Of a DNA stretch of 64,000 bases, positions 52,886-60,966 are shown piece by piece. Within the stretch, counting starts at the first letter, position 1. The number at the start of each line of letters is the position of its first letter. Below the pieces are notes generated by a model that saw only the letters and a list, made by a program, of their open reading frames with translations, made no database searches and had not been told where the DNA came from. Origin of the DNA: Halosolutus halophilus (lineage in GTDB: Archaea; Halobacteriota; Halobacteria; Halobacteriales; Natrialbaceae); the NCBI RefSeq assembly GCF_022869805.1, contig NZ_CP094974.1, positions 682,001 to 746,000 on the forward strand. The letters are read 5' to 3'. Made by a program: the position numbers and the translations under genes.

Positions 52886-54643
52886 TTACGCGAGTGAAAT
52901 GGTTTGTGGTGCGGTAATCCAACAGTACTCGAAGGCGAAGAGGCCGGCCAGTGCCGCGATGCCCGCGGCGGCGACGACCGGCCCGGTTCCACTGATTGCG
53001 ATCAGGATGAGTGGGACGGCGATCCCCAGGGCAATCCCGCCGATCCAGAACGCAGTACTGAACTCCCCCCGGACGATCCGGGCGGCGGCCTCCTCGGCGT
53101 CTTCGGTCTGGTGAGGAGTGAGGATCTCTGACCCGATCAGTGCCAGGTGGACGACCAGTCCGGCCGCAAGCAGTAGCCTCGATGGACCCACGAATGTCCC
53201 GATCCCGATCAGTCCCATCAGTGCGGTCGCGGCGGCGCCCGCGACGACCGCCTGCACGAACATGTGAAGCGGCATCGCCGGGCTCTGCCAAAGGTCGCGT
53301 CCCTTCGACTGGCTGAACAGGAATGCCGTATAGACGGCGGTCGCGGCTGCAAGCGCCCCACCTGCCACGAGAGAGGTGGGGTGGACGACAGCGTCGACGC
53401 CGAGCAGCCAGCCGACGACCACGAGCCCGAGATACCCACCGTACGCCGTGATGATGTACGCGCCTCTCACCAGCCACGATTTCCAGTTGGGTCGCAGCAG
53501 CACCCAGTGGAACCGTCCGGGCCGATCCAAATCGAGGATCAGCAAAACACCGGTCAAACCGAGGAACGCTGCACTGACTGTAGCACTGGCCCCGATCAGG
53601 TCCAGCGAGGGTTCGATCAGTCCCGTCAACATCAGTAGTACGGGCAACAGGAAGACGCCGGCGCTGATCGACTTCGTCCACGTGTAGGAGTACACCTCCC
53701 ATCCCCACGACGTCCGATGGTTCTCGGCGACGTCGTACACCCTCTTCGCCTCGGTCTGGAGGAGTTCGTAGGCCCGTTCGGTCCGGCTTGATCCGACGTC
53801 CGCCGACGTCCCGGACCTGGCGCCGCCGTCGGAGGCGACGCGGTCGCTCCCTTCGTCGCAGTCACAACTATCACAGCCACAACCCTCTTTTCTGCCGGGT
53901 CGCTCGCCGCCGTCAGCCTTGGGTTCGATCATGCTCCTGTCGCTGTTCGACAGGGAGACATCCGATTCGGCGAGCGACTGGGCGGCACGCTCGAGGTCGA
54001 AGTCCTCGCGGGCTGCACCGCGAGTTTCGACCTGGTTGGGTGCATCGCTCCACATGTAGTGTTCCCCCCGGTCGGTCGATTCGGGCGTGATCGAACTCTC
54101 GTCCCCCTCGACGTAGAAGAGGTTCGGTTCGGTCCCTTTCTCGGGCTTGCGGGCTTGCACCTCCTGTCCGGAGATCGTCCCGCTAATCTCAGTCTCCGGG
54201 TTCTCCATGTCCCCAGCGATGATCGCGTCCTCCGGACAAACGGTCACGCAAGCGGGTTCTCGTCCCGAGTCGACCCGGTGGGAACAGTAGTTGCACTTCG
54301 TTGCGGTGGACGTCTCTGGATCGATATAAAGGGCGTCGTACGGGCATCCCTGCATACACGCCTTGCAACCAATACACCGTTCGGTGTCGAAGTCAACGAT
54401 CCCGTCTTCCCGTTCCCAGAGTGCGGTTACTGGGCAGACGTCAGTACATGGCGAATCGGCGCAGTGGTTGCATCGCATCACCGAAAACTTCCGACTCGTT
54501 TGCGGGAAATTTCCCTTTTCGATATACTTCACCCACGTCTTGTTGACACCGATCGGATCGTCGTGTTCAGCTTTACACGCGACCGTACACGCGTGACATC
54601 CGATACACCGCCGGTTGTCGATGACAAATCCGTAGTTAGTCAT
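52886..54643 (-). CDS. Fused FeS (SoeB-like) and NrfD membrane (SoeC-like) subunit
   Basis: The 585-residue product begins with a four-cluster ferredoxin domain (Cys13, 16, 19 and 23; RCNHCADSPC; RCIGCKACMQGCPYDALY; KCNYCSHRVD), continuing GTEPNLFY as in SoeB. A linker of about 110 residues carries a Cys cluster (Cys255, 257, 260, 262). An NrfD/PsrC-type domain with about eight membrane helices runs from about residue 327 to the end. No Tat signal. Known SoeB and SoeC are separate proteins, so this is a fusion. It is the first gene of the operon and feeds electrons from the Mo subunit to the quinone pool. Confidence 0.85.
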   Translation of the reverse strand: MTNYGFVIDNRRCIGCHACTVACKAEHDDPIGVNKTWVKYIEKGNFPQTSRKFSVMRCNHCADSPCTDVCPVTALWEREDGIVDFDTERCIGCKACMQGCPYDALYIDPETSTATKCNYCSHRVDSGREPACVTVCPEDAIIAGDMENPETEISGTISGQEVQARKPEKGTEPNLFYVEGDESSITPESTDRGEHYMWSDAPNQVETRGAAREDFDLERAAQSLAESDVSLSNSDRSMIEPKADGGERPGRKEGCGCDSCDCDEGSDRVASDGGARSGTSADVGSSRTERAYELLQTEAKRVYDVAENHRTSWGWEVYSYTWTKSISAGVFLLPVLLMLTGLIEPSLDLIGASATVSAAFLGLTGVLLILDLDRPGRFHWVLLRPNWKSWLVRGAYIITAYGGYLGLVVVGWLLGVDAVVHPTSLVAGGALAAATAVYTAFLFSQSKGRDLWQSPAMPLHMFVQAVVAGAAATALMGLIGIGTFVGPSRLLLAAGLVVHLALIGSEILTPHQTEDAEEAAARIVRGEFSTAFWIGGIALGIAVPLILIAISGTGPVVAAAGIAALAGLFAFEYCWITAPQTISLA

Positions 54644-54959
54644 TGCTGGGCGTTACTCTATTCGTTCCCGTCGACAACGTTCGTGCTATCATACTTTTTC
54701 GGTTCCGCGGGATATCCGCCCCGTTCGTGAGACATGTGAACGCGCTACATTATGTTGGTCAGGCATCGTACAAATTCGTTTCGCCCAGTCGCGGATCTCG
54801 TCTCTGGGGACAAGGACGATCCATCGTCGGTGATCGAGTATGTGGCGTCTCGAAACTTGGTTCTCCTTTCATACCAATCGTCGTTATTCCATCCTCGGTG
54901 TGTGTTTTGAAACGGCGGATGACCCGCACAGAGTGGAGTAATTCGTCGGTATTATTGGC
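54644..54959. other. Intergenic between the Soe-like operon and a small membrane gene
   Basis: About 316 bp ahead of the fused subunit, which should contain the operon's promoter. I see no clear TATA-like box at the canonical distance, no strong palindrome and no small ORF that I can support. Confidence 0.4.
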
Positions 54960-55223
54960 TCAACTTCTGGATCTCCGGATCAGGTCACCCATCGACACGT
55001 CGTCCATCCTGAAGACGGTGAACACGACTGTTAGAACCGCAACCAGCCCAATCAACACGATCGGGCTACGAGTGAGAGGCAGCGTCGGTATTATATCGCC
55101 CTGTTCGAACAGTGAAACTACGAACACCGTCATGCCGACGAGAATAATCGCTTCTAACAGTCCGAGCCAGCCAAAAATCACCCAATCGGGGACCGGGAGG
55201 TCCCAATCTTGAAGATTGACCAT
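54960..55223 (-). CDS. Small membrane protein, 87 residues, downstream of TAXI protein
   Basis: The product has two membrane segments (about 13-40 and 52-70) and a short positively charged C-terminus (DLIRRSRS). It starts 8 nt after the TAXI binding-protein gene, so it is cotranscribed. I know no function; an accessory role in the transporter is suggested by position. Confidence 0.65.
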   Translation of the reverse strand: MVNLQDWDLPVPDWVIFGWLGLLEAIILVGMTVFVVSLFEQGDIIPTLPLTRSPIVLIGLVAVLTVVFTVFRMDDVSMGDLIRRSRS

Positions 55224-55231
55224 CTCTGTGA

Positions 55232-56263
55232 TTACAGCAGATCGTTGTCCTCGTACGCGTCTTGTGCTCCGGGGTGGAGGTCGAAGGGGACGTCCGAGTG
55301 CATCGACTCGTCGGCATCGAAGACGCCGAGGATGTCGGCGGAGTTGCGCACCTGGTCGACGTTCTTGATGACGCCGTCGACGACGCTATAGATTGATTCC
55401 TCGGGTGCGTCGACCTGCGCGTTGACCAGGCCGCTGTCCTGCATACAGGACAACGTGTCGTCCAGTTCCGGCAGGGTACCCGACTCAAGGTCAGCGGTCA
55501 GAAGTCCGTACTCGTCGCTGAAGTACTCGCGGTTTTCGTCCGTCCACTGCAGGTACTTCACGTCGCGCGTTGCCGTGATCGTCTCGAGCCAACCCACGGC
55601 GCGACCGCTGACCGCGAGAATCGCGTCGATATCCTCGTCGACGAACATCTGTGCCATATCGTCCCACGAGGTCCGGCGGTAGTCGCCGCCGAGTTCGTCG
55701 ATCGTTTCTTGATCGTACCCCAGTTCCGCAAGTGCCGTGTCCCACACGAACCCACCGAACGTCCCTTCGGGCTGGTTCGTGACCGTGATCGGATACTCGT
55801 CGTCGGCTGCCTCCTGTAAGGTGTCGTACTCGAAGTCCGGTTGTGCGACCACGTAGTAGAACAGTTCCGTCTGATCGGCGATTACCGATCGGATGTTTCC
55901 GCTCTCCCAGTCCGAACCATCATACGGGTCCTTCCCATTAGCGGCGAGCGAGCCAGCCACCATCGTCGTGTGTCCGACGTGGATATCCTTGCTTTGAAGC
56001 CGCTCGTTGTTCCCGACCCAGCCGCCCGGGAGGATGTTGTACGCGAGGTTGGGATACTCGGCTGAGGCGGTCGACATGAGCGCGTTCATGATGACGTACC
56101 CCGTTCCGCCCGGACTACCCGCGGCCGTCTCCAACAGCAACTGGCCGTCGCCGTTACCGCCACCGCCGCCACCGCCACCGAGACAGCCGGCAACCCCGGC
56201 AATACCGGTTGCGCCGATCGATTGTAAGACTCTACGCCGTCGAATGGTGTTGTTATCTACCAT
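55232..56263 (-). CDS. TAXI-family TRAP substrate-binding lipoprotein
   Basis: The 343-residue product has a Tat lipoprotein signal (IRRRRVLQSIGATG, lipobox GVAGC) and a Gly-only linker. The mature domain is of the TAXI type: ETAAGSPGGTGY near the start, NAGTG-like loops replaced by NILPGGWVGN, then AVSGRAVGWLETI. TAXI proteins deliver organic acids to fused TRAP permeases. The permease at 60967 is the probable partner, although it is 4.7 kb away and on the other strand. Genes of two small membrane proteins flank it within 10 nt. Confidence 0.85.
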   Translation of the reverse strand: MVDNNTIRRRRVLQSIGATGIAGVAGCLGGGGGGGGNGDGQLLLETAAGSPGGTGYVIMNALMSTASAEYPNLAYNILPGGWVGNNERLQSKDIHVGHTTMVAGSLAANGKDPYDGSDWESGNIRSVIADQTELFYYVVAQPDFEYDTLQEAADDEYPITVTNQPEGTFGGFVWDTALAELGYDQETIDELGGDYRRTSWDDMAQMFVDEDIDAILAVSGRAVGWLETITATRDVKYLQWTDENREYFSDEYGLLTADLESGTLPELDDTLSCMQDSGLVNAQVDAPEESIYSVVDGVIKNVDQVRNSADILGVFDADESMHSDVPFDLHPGAQDAYEDNDLL

Positions 56264-56269
56264 AGTATT

Positions 56270-56587
56270 TCACTCATAGCTCGTGCCACCCATTTCGGGT
56301 TCTTCGTGGAGTTCACCACGGTCGCGCATGAGCTTCATGTACCACAGGAATCCCGTCGCCATTACCGCCAGCGGTGGCCACACGTTGAACCGCGTTCGCC
56401 CGATCACCATCGAGACCACCCAGAGCAACGCAGCACCGATGAAAATGACGGTGAATGCGAGCCACTGTCTGGAATCGATGTTCTCGATGCCGTCCTCGTG
56501 AACAGTATTGACGATCGGCAGCACGGCGAAGGCTGTCACGAACAGCACCCCGAGCGGAAGCAGGTTCAGTATGTCAAATGAGCTCAT
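56270..56587 (-). CDS. Small membrane protein, 105 residues, upstream of TAXI protein
   Basis: The product has three membrane helices (about 8-26, 44-64 and 70-86) and an acidic tail ending in GGTSYE. It lies 6 nt before the TAXI gene and leads the three-gene operon. No family is recognised; it could be part of the transport complex. Confidence 0.65.
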   Translation of the reverse strand: MSSFDILNLLPLGVLFVTAFAVLPIVNTVHEDGIENIDSRQWLAFTVIFIGAALLWVVSMVIGRTRFNVWPPLAVMATGFLWYMKLMRDRGELHEEPEMGGTSYE

Positions 56588-56685
56588 GCCCCAACATCGA
56601 CTAATTCAATGTGTATACATATAACTTTCCCTAAAATGCGTTATGAGTTTGCAGTTATTTAATGAAAGTGGCTTTTGCTGGTACG

Positions 56686-58866
56686 TCACTCCACGTCAAC
56701 AAACACTGGTGAACTCCACGCCATCTCGCCATCGTCCTGTCGGATCCGCACGTAGTACGCGTGACGACCGGCAGTAGCCCCTTCGTCGCGGAACGTCCGA
56801 TCGATGTCGAACGTACTCGACGTTCCTGCCCGTCGAACCGAAAGCTGTCGGCCGACCGGTCCATCGGCGAACGTCAGTTCGTCGTCAAGGGAGTCTACCG
56901 GTATGGTCGTTGTGACCGGTTCGGTGGCGATCCGCAACTTCGCATCTTCGGGAGCGTCGAGCCGAAGTCGGAGACCCTGATAGTTTCCGGCGGTCGCACC
57001 GTCCCACTCGATTGTCGTGTCTGTCGCCCGTTCTATTCCTTGGTTCGGGTGGTCGAACCCAACCGGTTCGGCTGATACGATTCGACCGGCCGAGAGGTTG
57101 AGTGCTCCGCTCCAGTCCTGGACCTTGTGACGGTTCTTCGACCGGGCCCCGGTCCACATGATCTCAATCAGGTCGTCGTCGTCCGCGAACGAACGCGATT
57201 CGATCGGATCCGGCCCGCGGAACAGGTCGACCTGACGCAGGGGCGCAGTCCCGTTCACCGTCACGTCGACGGCGGGGTCCTCTTCGACCTTCGTCTCCCC
57301 ACCCATTGGGGTCCCATCGACGCGTACGTCGAGGAAGATTCGCGCGCCGGTCGTGCCGTAAACGCGGCGTTCCGTGAACGACTCCCACAACGCGTCCCGA
57401 GTGAGGTCCTCCGCTTTCGCGGCCATCACCGGCCCCTTGATCGGGAACGACCAGTCGGCTGTGTTCGTCGGATAGCTTGCGCCAGGGCGGCCGGTGTGAT
57501 CGTCGCTTCCTCCAACGAACCCCACCTCGTAACCGCGTTCGAGGGCCTCCTGCCCGAACCACTCGAAGATTCCCCAGACGGATGTAATCTCGACGAAGGG
57601 TGTCAGTTCCGGATCGAGGTCGTCGAGGACGGCCGGCCGTCCTCCTTGGTGGGGGATTATAAGCACGTCATCTCGGTCCTCGTAGACTGCGTAAAGCTCC
57701 GAGACGGGGTAGGTCCCCTCGTGTTTCTCGTAGCCGTCGGCGATCTGCCAGCTCGAACTCCGGTGAATCTCCGCCTCGTCCCCCTTGAAGTAGACGTTGT
57801 GGTCGCCTCCTACGGACGTATTCGGCGACCACTCGTAACAGAGGAACGTAACGAAGGTTCCGGGATCATGATGCTCACGGACCTGTTCTTGGATGGTGTT
57901 CCAGAACTCATCGGTGATCTGGAAGTCGTTGGCGGCGTGTGAGCCGAAATCGAGGTGGGCGTTTTCCCGGAGATACCGGAAATAGCGCTGGATGGTCCCC
58001 GTCCCCACCGTCTCCCCGGACTGCCCGTGGATGTCCCCCCAATACGTCGGCCGCGCGTCGTCGTGGCCACAACGGACGGGGTTGGTGGTCGTCTCCAAGT
58101 CGGAACGGTCAGCGTCGGCGACCCGCAGCCGATGAACGCCTTCCTCGGCGAGGACCACGTCGGCGATGGCGAGTCCCTCCGAGGCCGTCACCGTGACGGG
58201 AGAGTCAAGCGCCTCGCCTTCGACGCGCAGCCTCCCCTCGTATCTCGCGGCCGTGTTCCCCCAGTAGTCTTCCGCACGGACCCGTACGGTCACTTCGTCG
58301 CCGGACTCCGCGTTCGAAGGGGCGAACGCTCGTAGCTGGTTGGCGGAACCAGAAACGACGTCGAAGGTGAGCGGTTCGGGCAGGGGGACGGGTTCGCCGG
58401 ACTCGAACGCGTCAACGAGTACTACGAGTTCGAAATCCTCCTCCGGAAACGACTGGGCTTGATGGCCGAGACACCCGCCGCCGGTCTCGCCGAGCGTGAG
58501 CGTGATCGCGTCGCCGGGGGCCAACGCCCCGTCGTAGACGTCGATGGTGATCGTGTCTTTCAATGGCCGTACGTATCCGTCAGTGTCCCAACGGGCATCG
58601 ACGGATGCGTCGCCCGACGTCTCCACGGTCGCATAGTTATCGGCCGACGGATCGTCGAACTGCGGCCGCCCCCAGTCGCTTGACATGTTAGCTGCGAACT
58701 TCAGCGTGCTCCCGTCGTCCATCCCCAGTTCACCAACCGTGTAGGTAACCGTCCACGTGCAATAGGAGCCTGCGACGACCTCTCCGTCCGGTTCCAAACT
58801 GGCGGTTCCGTACGCTTCACATCTCTCGTCGGTCCGCTGATCAACCATAGTGGCATGATGACACAC
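56686..58866 (-). CDS. DUF3604-like protein with PHP-type metal motifs
   Basis: The 726-residue product (or 720 from an ATG at 58848) has two beta-rich N-terminal regions (to about residue 290), then a domain with YWGDIHGQSG, PHQGGRP and GGSDDHTGRPG, the His/Asp metal motifs of the PHP fold that DUF3604 proteins share, and a beta-rich C-terminus. There is no obvious signal peptide. DUF3604 proteins are predicted metal-dependent hydrolases or phosphoesterases with unknown substrates. The UspA gene on the same strand starts just upstream; a common transcript is possible. Confidence 0.75.
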   Translation of the reverse strand: MCHHATMVDQRTDERCEAYGTASLEPDGEVVAGSYCTWTVTYTVGELGMDDGSTLKFAANMSSDWGRPQFDDPSADNYATVETSGDASVDARWDTDGYVRPLKDTITIDVYDGALAPGDAITLTLGETGGGCLGHQAQSFPEEDFELVVLVDAFESGEPVPLPEPLTFDVVSGSANQLRAFAPSNAESGDEVTVRVRAEDYWGNTAARYEGRLRVEGEALDSPVTVTASEGLAIADVVLAEEGVHRLRVADADRSDLETTTNPVRCGHDDARPTYWGDIHGQSGETVGTGTIQRYFRYLRENAHLDFGSHAANDFQITDEFWNTIQEQVREHHDPGTFVTFLCYEWSPNTSVGGDHNVYFKGDEAEIHRSSSWQIADGYEKHEGTYPVSELYAVYEDRDDVLIIPHQGGRPAVLDDLDPELTPFVEITSVWGIFEWFGQEALERGYEVGFVGGSDDHTGRPGASYPTNTADWSFPIKGPVMAAKAEDLTRDALWESFTERRVYGTTGARIFLDVRVDGTPMGGETKVEEDPAVDVTVNGTAPLRQVDLFRGPDPIESRSFADDDDLIEIMWTGARSKNRHKVQDWSGALNLSAGRIVSAEPVGFDHPNQGIERATDTTIEWDGATAGNYQGLRLRLDAPEDAKLRIATEPVTTTIPVDSLDDELTFADGPVGRQLSVRRAGTSSTFDIDRTFRDEGATAGRHAYYVRIRQDDGEMAWSSPVFVDVE

Positions 58867-58901
58867 ACCCTATTTAAGATACTGCCCAGTCGGGTCATCG
58901 A

Positions 58902-59375
58902 CTACTGCGGCGCTCCAAAGACGGTCACCGGTTGATCCGTCGCGAACATGACTGACTGGGTAGTGCTTCCGAACAGCATCTTGCCCGCCGGCGACCGCTT
59001 TCTGCCGCCGATGTAAATCCCCTCCGCGTCGAGTTCGTTTGCGATCCGGACGATTTCGTCGGGCGGATTGCCCCGCTCGACACGGATCTCGTATGCGACG
59101 CCGTGATCGGCGAGTCCGTCCACTACCTGCGCTAAGGTAGCCGGGTGTACCTCCTGTTCGACTTCGTCGTCCGGGTCTTCGCGCCGCGGCGGTTCCCACA
59201 CGGCGGCACTCGGTGGTGCCTCAACGTCCTTGAACACGTGTACCACGATCGCCCGGACGGACTGCGATGCGTCCGGTAGAGACGCGACTTTCTCGACCAT
59301 CGATTCGGCGATCTCTTCGTCCTCGCCGACCGCGAGCACTACTTGATACATACCCCCCTGTTGTCTCGACTCCAT
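58902..59375 (-). CDS. Universal stress protein (UspA family)
   Basis: The 157-residue product (149 from the ATG at 59351, which fits the family start MYQVVLAVG) has the Usp fold with the nucleotide-binding end IYIGGRKRSPAGKMLFGST (G-x2-G-x9-G-S/T). It binds ATP and is typically a stress-linked accessory to transporters in haloarchaea. It lies between the lyase and the DUF3604 gene on the same strand. Confidence 0.85.
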   Translation of the reverse strand: MESRQQGGMYQVVLAVGEDEEIAESMVEKVASLPDASQSVRAIVVHVFKDVEAPPSAAVWEPPRREDPDDEVEQEVHPATLAQVVDGLADHGVAYEIRVERGNPPDEIVRIANELDAEGIYIGGRKRSPAGKMLFGSTTQSVMFATDQPVTVFGAPQ

Positions 59376-59411
59376 ATTAAACGTTCAAGCCATCGCTCGT
59401 TGGTCCGGTGT

Positions 59412-60761
59412 TCAGGACGACCTCCCGGACGCCTCGAGTACACGATCGATGAACGTGGTCGAGAGCCCGATGTACTCGATCGGATCGGTCAGGGATTCGA
59501 TCCTCGTTTCGGAAAGGTGGTCTGCCACACGGGAATCGGTGGCGAGTGCCTCCCTGAACGACACGTCTCCGTCGAGTGCCGTCGTCGCGGCTTCGTGGAC
59601 GACCTCGTGAGCCGTCTGTCGACCGATTTCCTCGGCGAGTGCCATCATGACGGCCTCGGAGGCAATCAGCGGCCCAGACCGATGGACGTTTCGTTCCATC
59701 GCTTGCGGTTCAACGCCGAGCCCCGTCAAATTGTCGCGCGTGTTGACGAGCGCGCGGTGGAGATACATGGCGCTCTCGGGGACGACCGCGAACTCGACGT
59801 ACCAGGACGATCGGTCCCGCTCGTCGTACGGTTCGAGCGATTCGTTCATCACGTTCGCGGTCGCCCGAACCAGACGTGCGAGTCCAACGGTGTGCTGGGA
59901 CAACACTGGATTACGCTTGTGCGGGTTGGTACTGCTCCCTAGTTCATCGTCGGGAACGGTCTCCACGAGTTCGCCGATTTCCGGTCGGTTCAGGAGCAGC
60001 ACCTGCCGTCCGATCCGAGCCAACGACCCGGCGATCATCGCAAAGAGATTTAGCGTTTCGGCGAACCGATCGCGGGTCGCTGTCCACCCGATTCTCGGAG
60101 GTTGGAGATCCAACTCCGTAGCGAACCGTTCGAGAATCTCAGCTCCGTCGTCGCCGACGGCCGCCAACGTTCCTGACGCGCCCGCGAACTCGGCCACGTA
60201 CACGCGTTCCTCGAGTTGCCGCAGGCGCACCAGGTGACGCTCGATCTCGTCGAGCCAGGTCGCAAACTTGAAGCCAAGAGTGATCGGCGGCGCGTTGGTG
60301 TGCTGAGTCCGCCCGATCATCGGCGTTTCGCGGTGCTCGTCTGCGAGGGATACGAGCCGATCTCGAACGGCCAGAAGCGTTTCGCCGATGGCCTCCATCG
60401 CCTCGCGGAGCTGGATGACGACGACAGTGTCGGAGATGTCCTGCGTCGAGGCCCCCCAGTGGACGTATTCCCCCGCCTCGCCGAGTTCTTCCTTCCAGGC
60501 CTCAATGATGCTCATCGAGAACAGCCCGATCTCGTCGACGTACTCCTTGATCCGTGTGGTCTCGACGTGTTCGATCGAGGACTTCGCTGTAATCTCGGCG
60601 GCGGCCCACTCGGGCACGATCCCGGCCTCCGCCTCGGCCCTCGCGAGCGCGGCTTCGACCTCAAGAAACGTCGAGACGAACGACGCTTCGTCAAAGATCT
60701 CTCGCATCGTTTCCGTTCCGAAGGTATCCCTGAACAGAATACAGTTCGTGTGGAGTATCAT
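59412..60761 (-). CDS. Fumarase/adenylosuccinate-lyase superfamily lyase (PurB/PcaB-like)
   Basis: The 449-residue product has all three superfamily regions: VHWGASTQDISDT, GRTQHTNAPPITLG and the flexible signature loop GSSTNPHKRNP. It eliminates an amine or other group from a fumarate-type C4 acid. It is not next to purine or arginine genes but to a TRAP permease, UspA and a gamma-glutamyltransferase, so a catabolic lyase (3-carboxymuconate cycloisomerase or an N-succinyl-compound lyase) is as likely as PurB. Start at 60761 fits family length. Confidence 0.8.
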   Translation of the reverse strand: MILHTNCILFRDTFGTETMREIFDEASFVSTFLEVEAALARAEAEAGIVPEWAAAEITAKSSIEHVETTRIKEYVDEIGLFSMSIIEAWKEELGEAGEYVHWGASTQDISDTVVVIQLREAMEAIGETLLAVRDRLVSLADEHRETPMIGRTQHTNAPPITLGFKFATWLDEIERHLVRLRQLEERVYVAEFAGASGTLAAVGDDGAEILERFATELDLQPPRIGWTATRDRFAETLNLFAMIAGSLARIGRQVLLLNRPEIGELVETVPDDELGSSTNPHKRNPVLSQHTVGLARLVRATANVMNESLEPYDERDRSSWYVEFAVVPESAMYLHRALVNTRDNLTGLGVEPQAMERNVHRSGPLIASEAVMMALAEEIGRQTAHEVVHEAATTALDGDVSFREALATDSRVADHLSETRIESLTDPIEYIGLSTTFIDRVLEASGRSS

Positions 60762-60966
60762 CGTGGACGGGTTTACGCGCCAAGATCATAGTTGTGGCCA
60801 CGTCGGCGTTACATACGCTGCTACTGATAGCCTCGTTCTACGATTCTCACTGCGTCTCCGGCCGGCTGATACGGTCTTTCGCGCCTGTGTGTCATTTCTT
60901 ACCAGTCGTTCTCAGATGCCGGTGAGCGAAACATTGATATCCCATAGTAAATAGATAACAATCACC

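Noticed and set aside
52884-53708. 275-residue upstream extension of the molybdopterin subunit
   Set aside because: It is the out-of-frame reading of the NrfD part of the preceding gene; the true start at 52883 follows that gene's stop by 2 nt.
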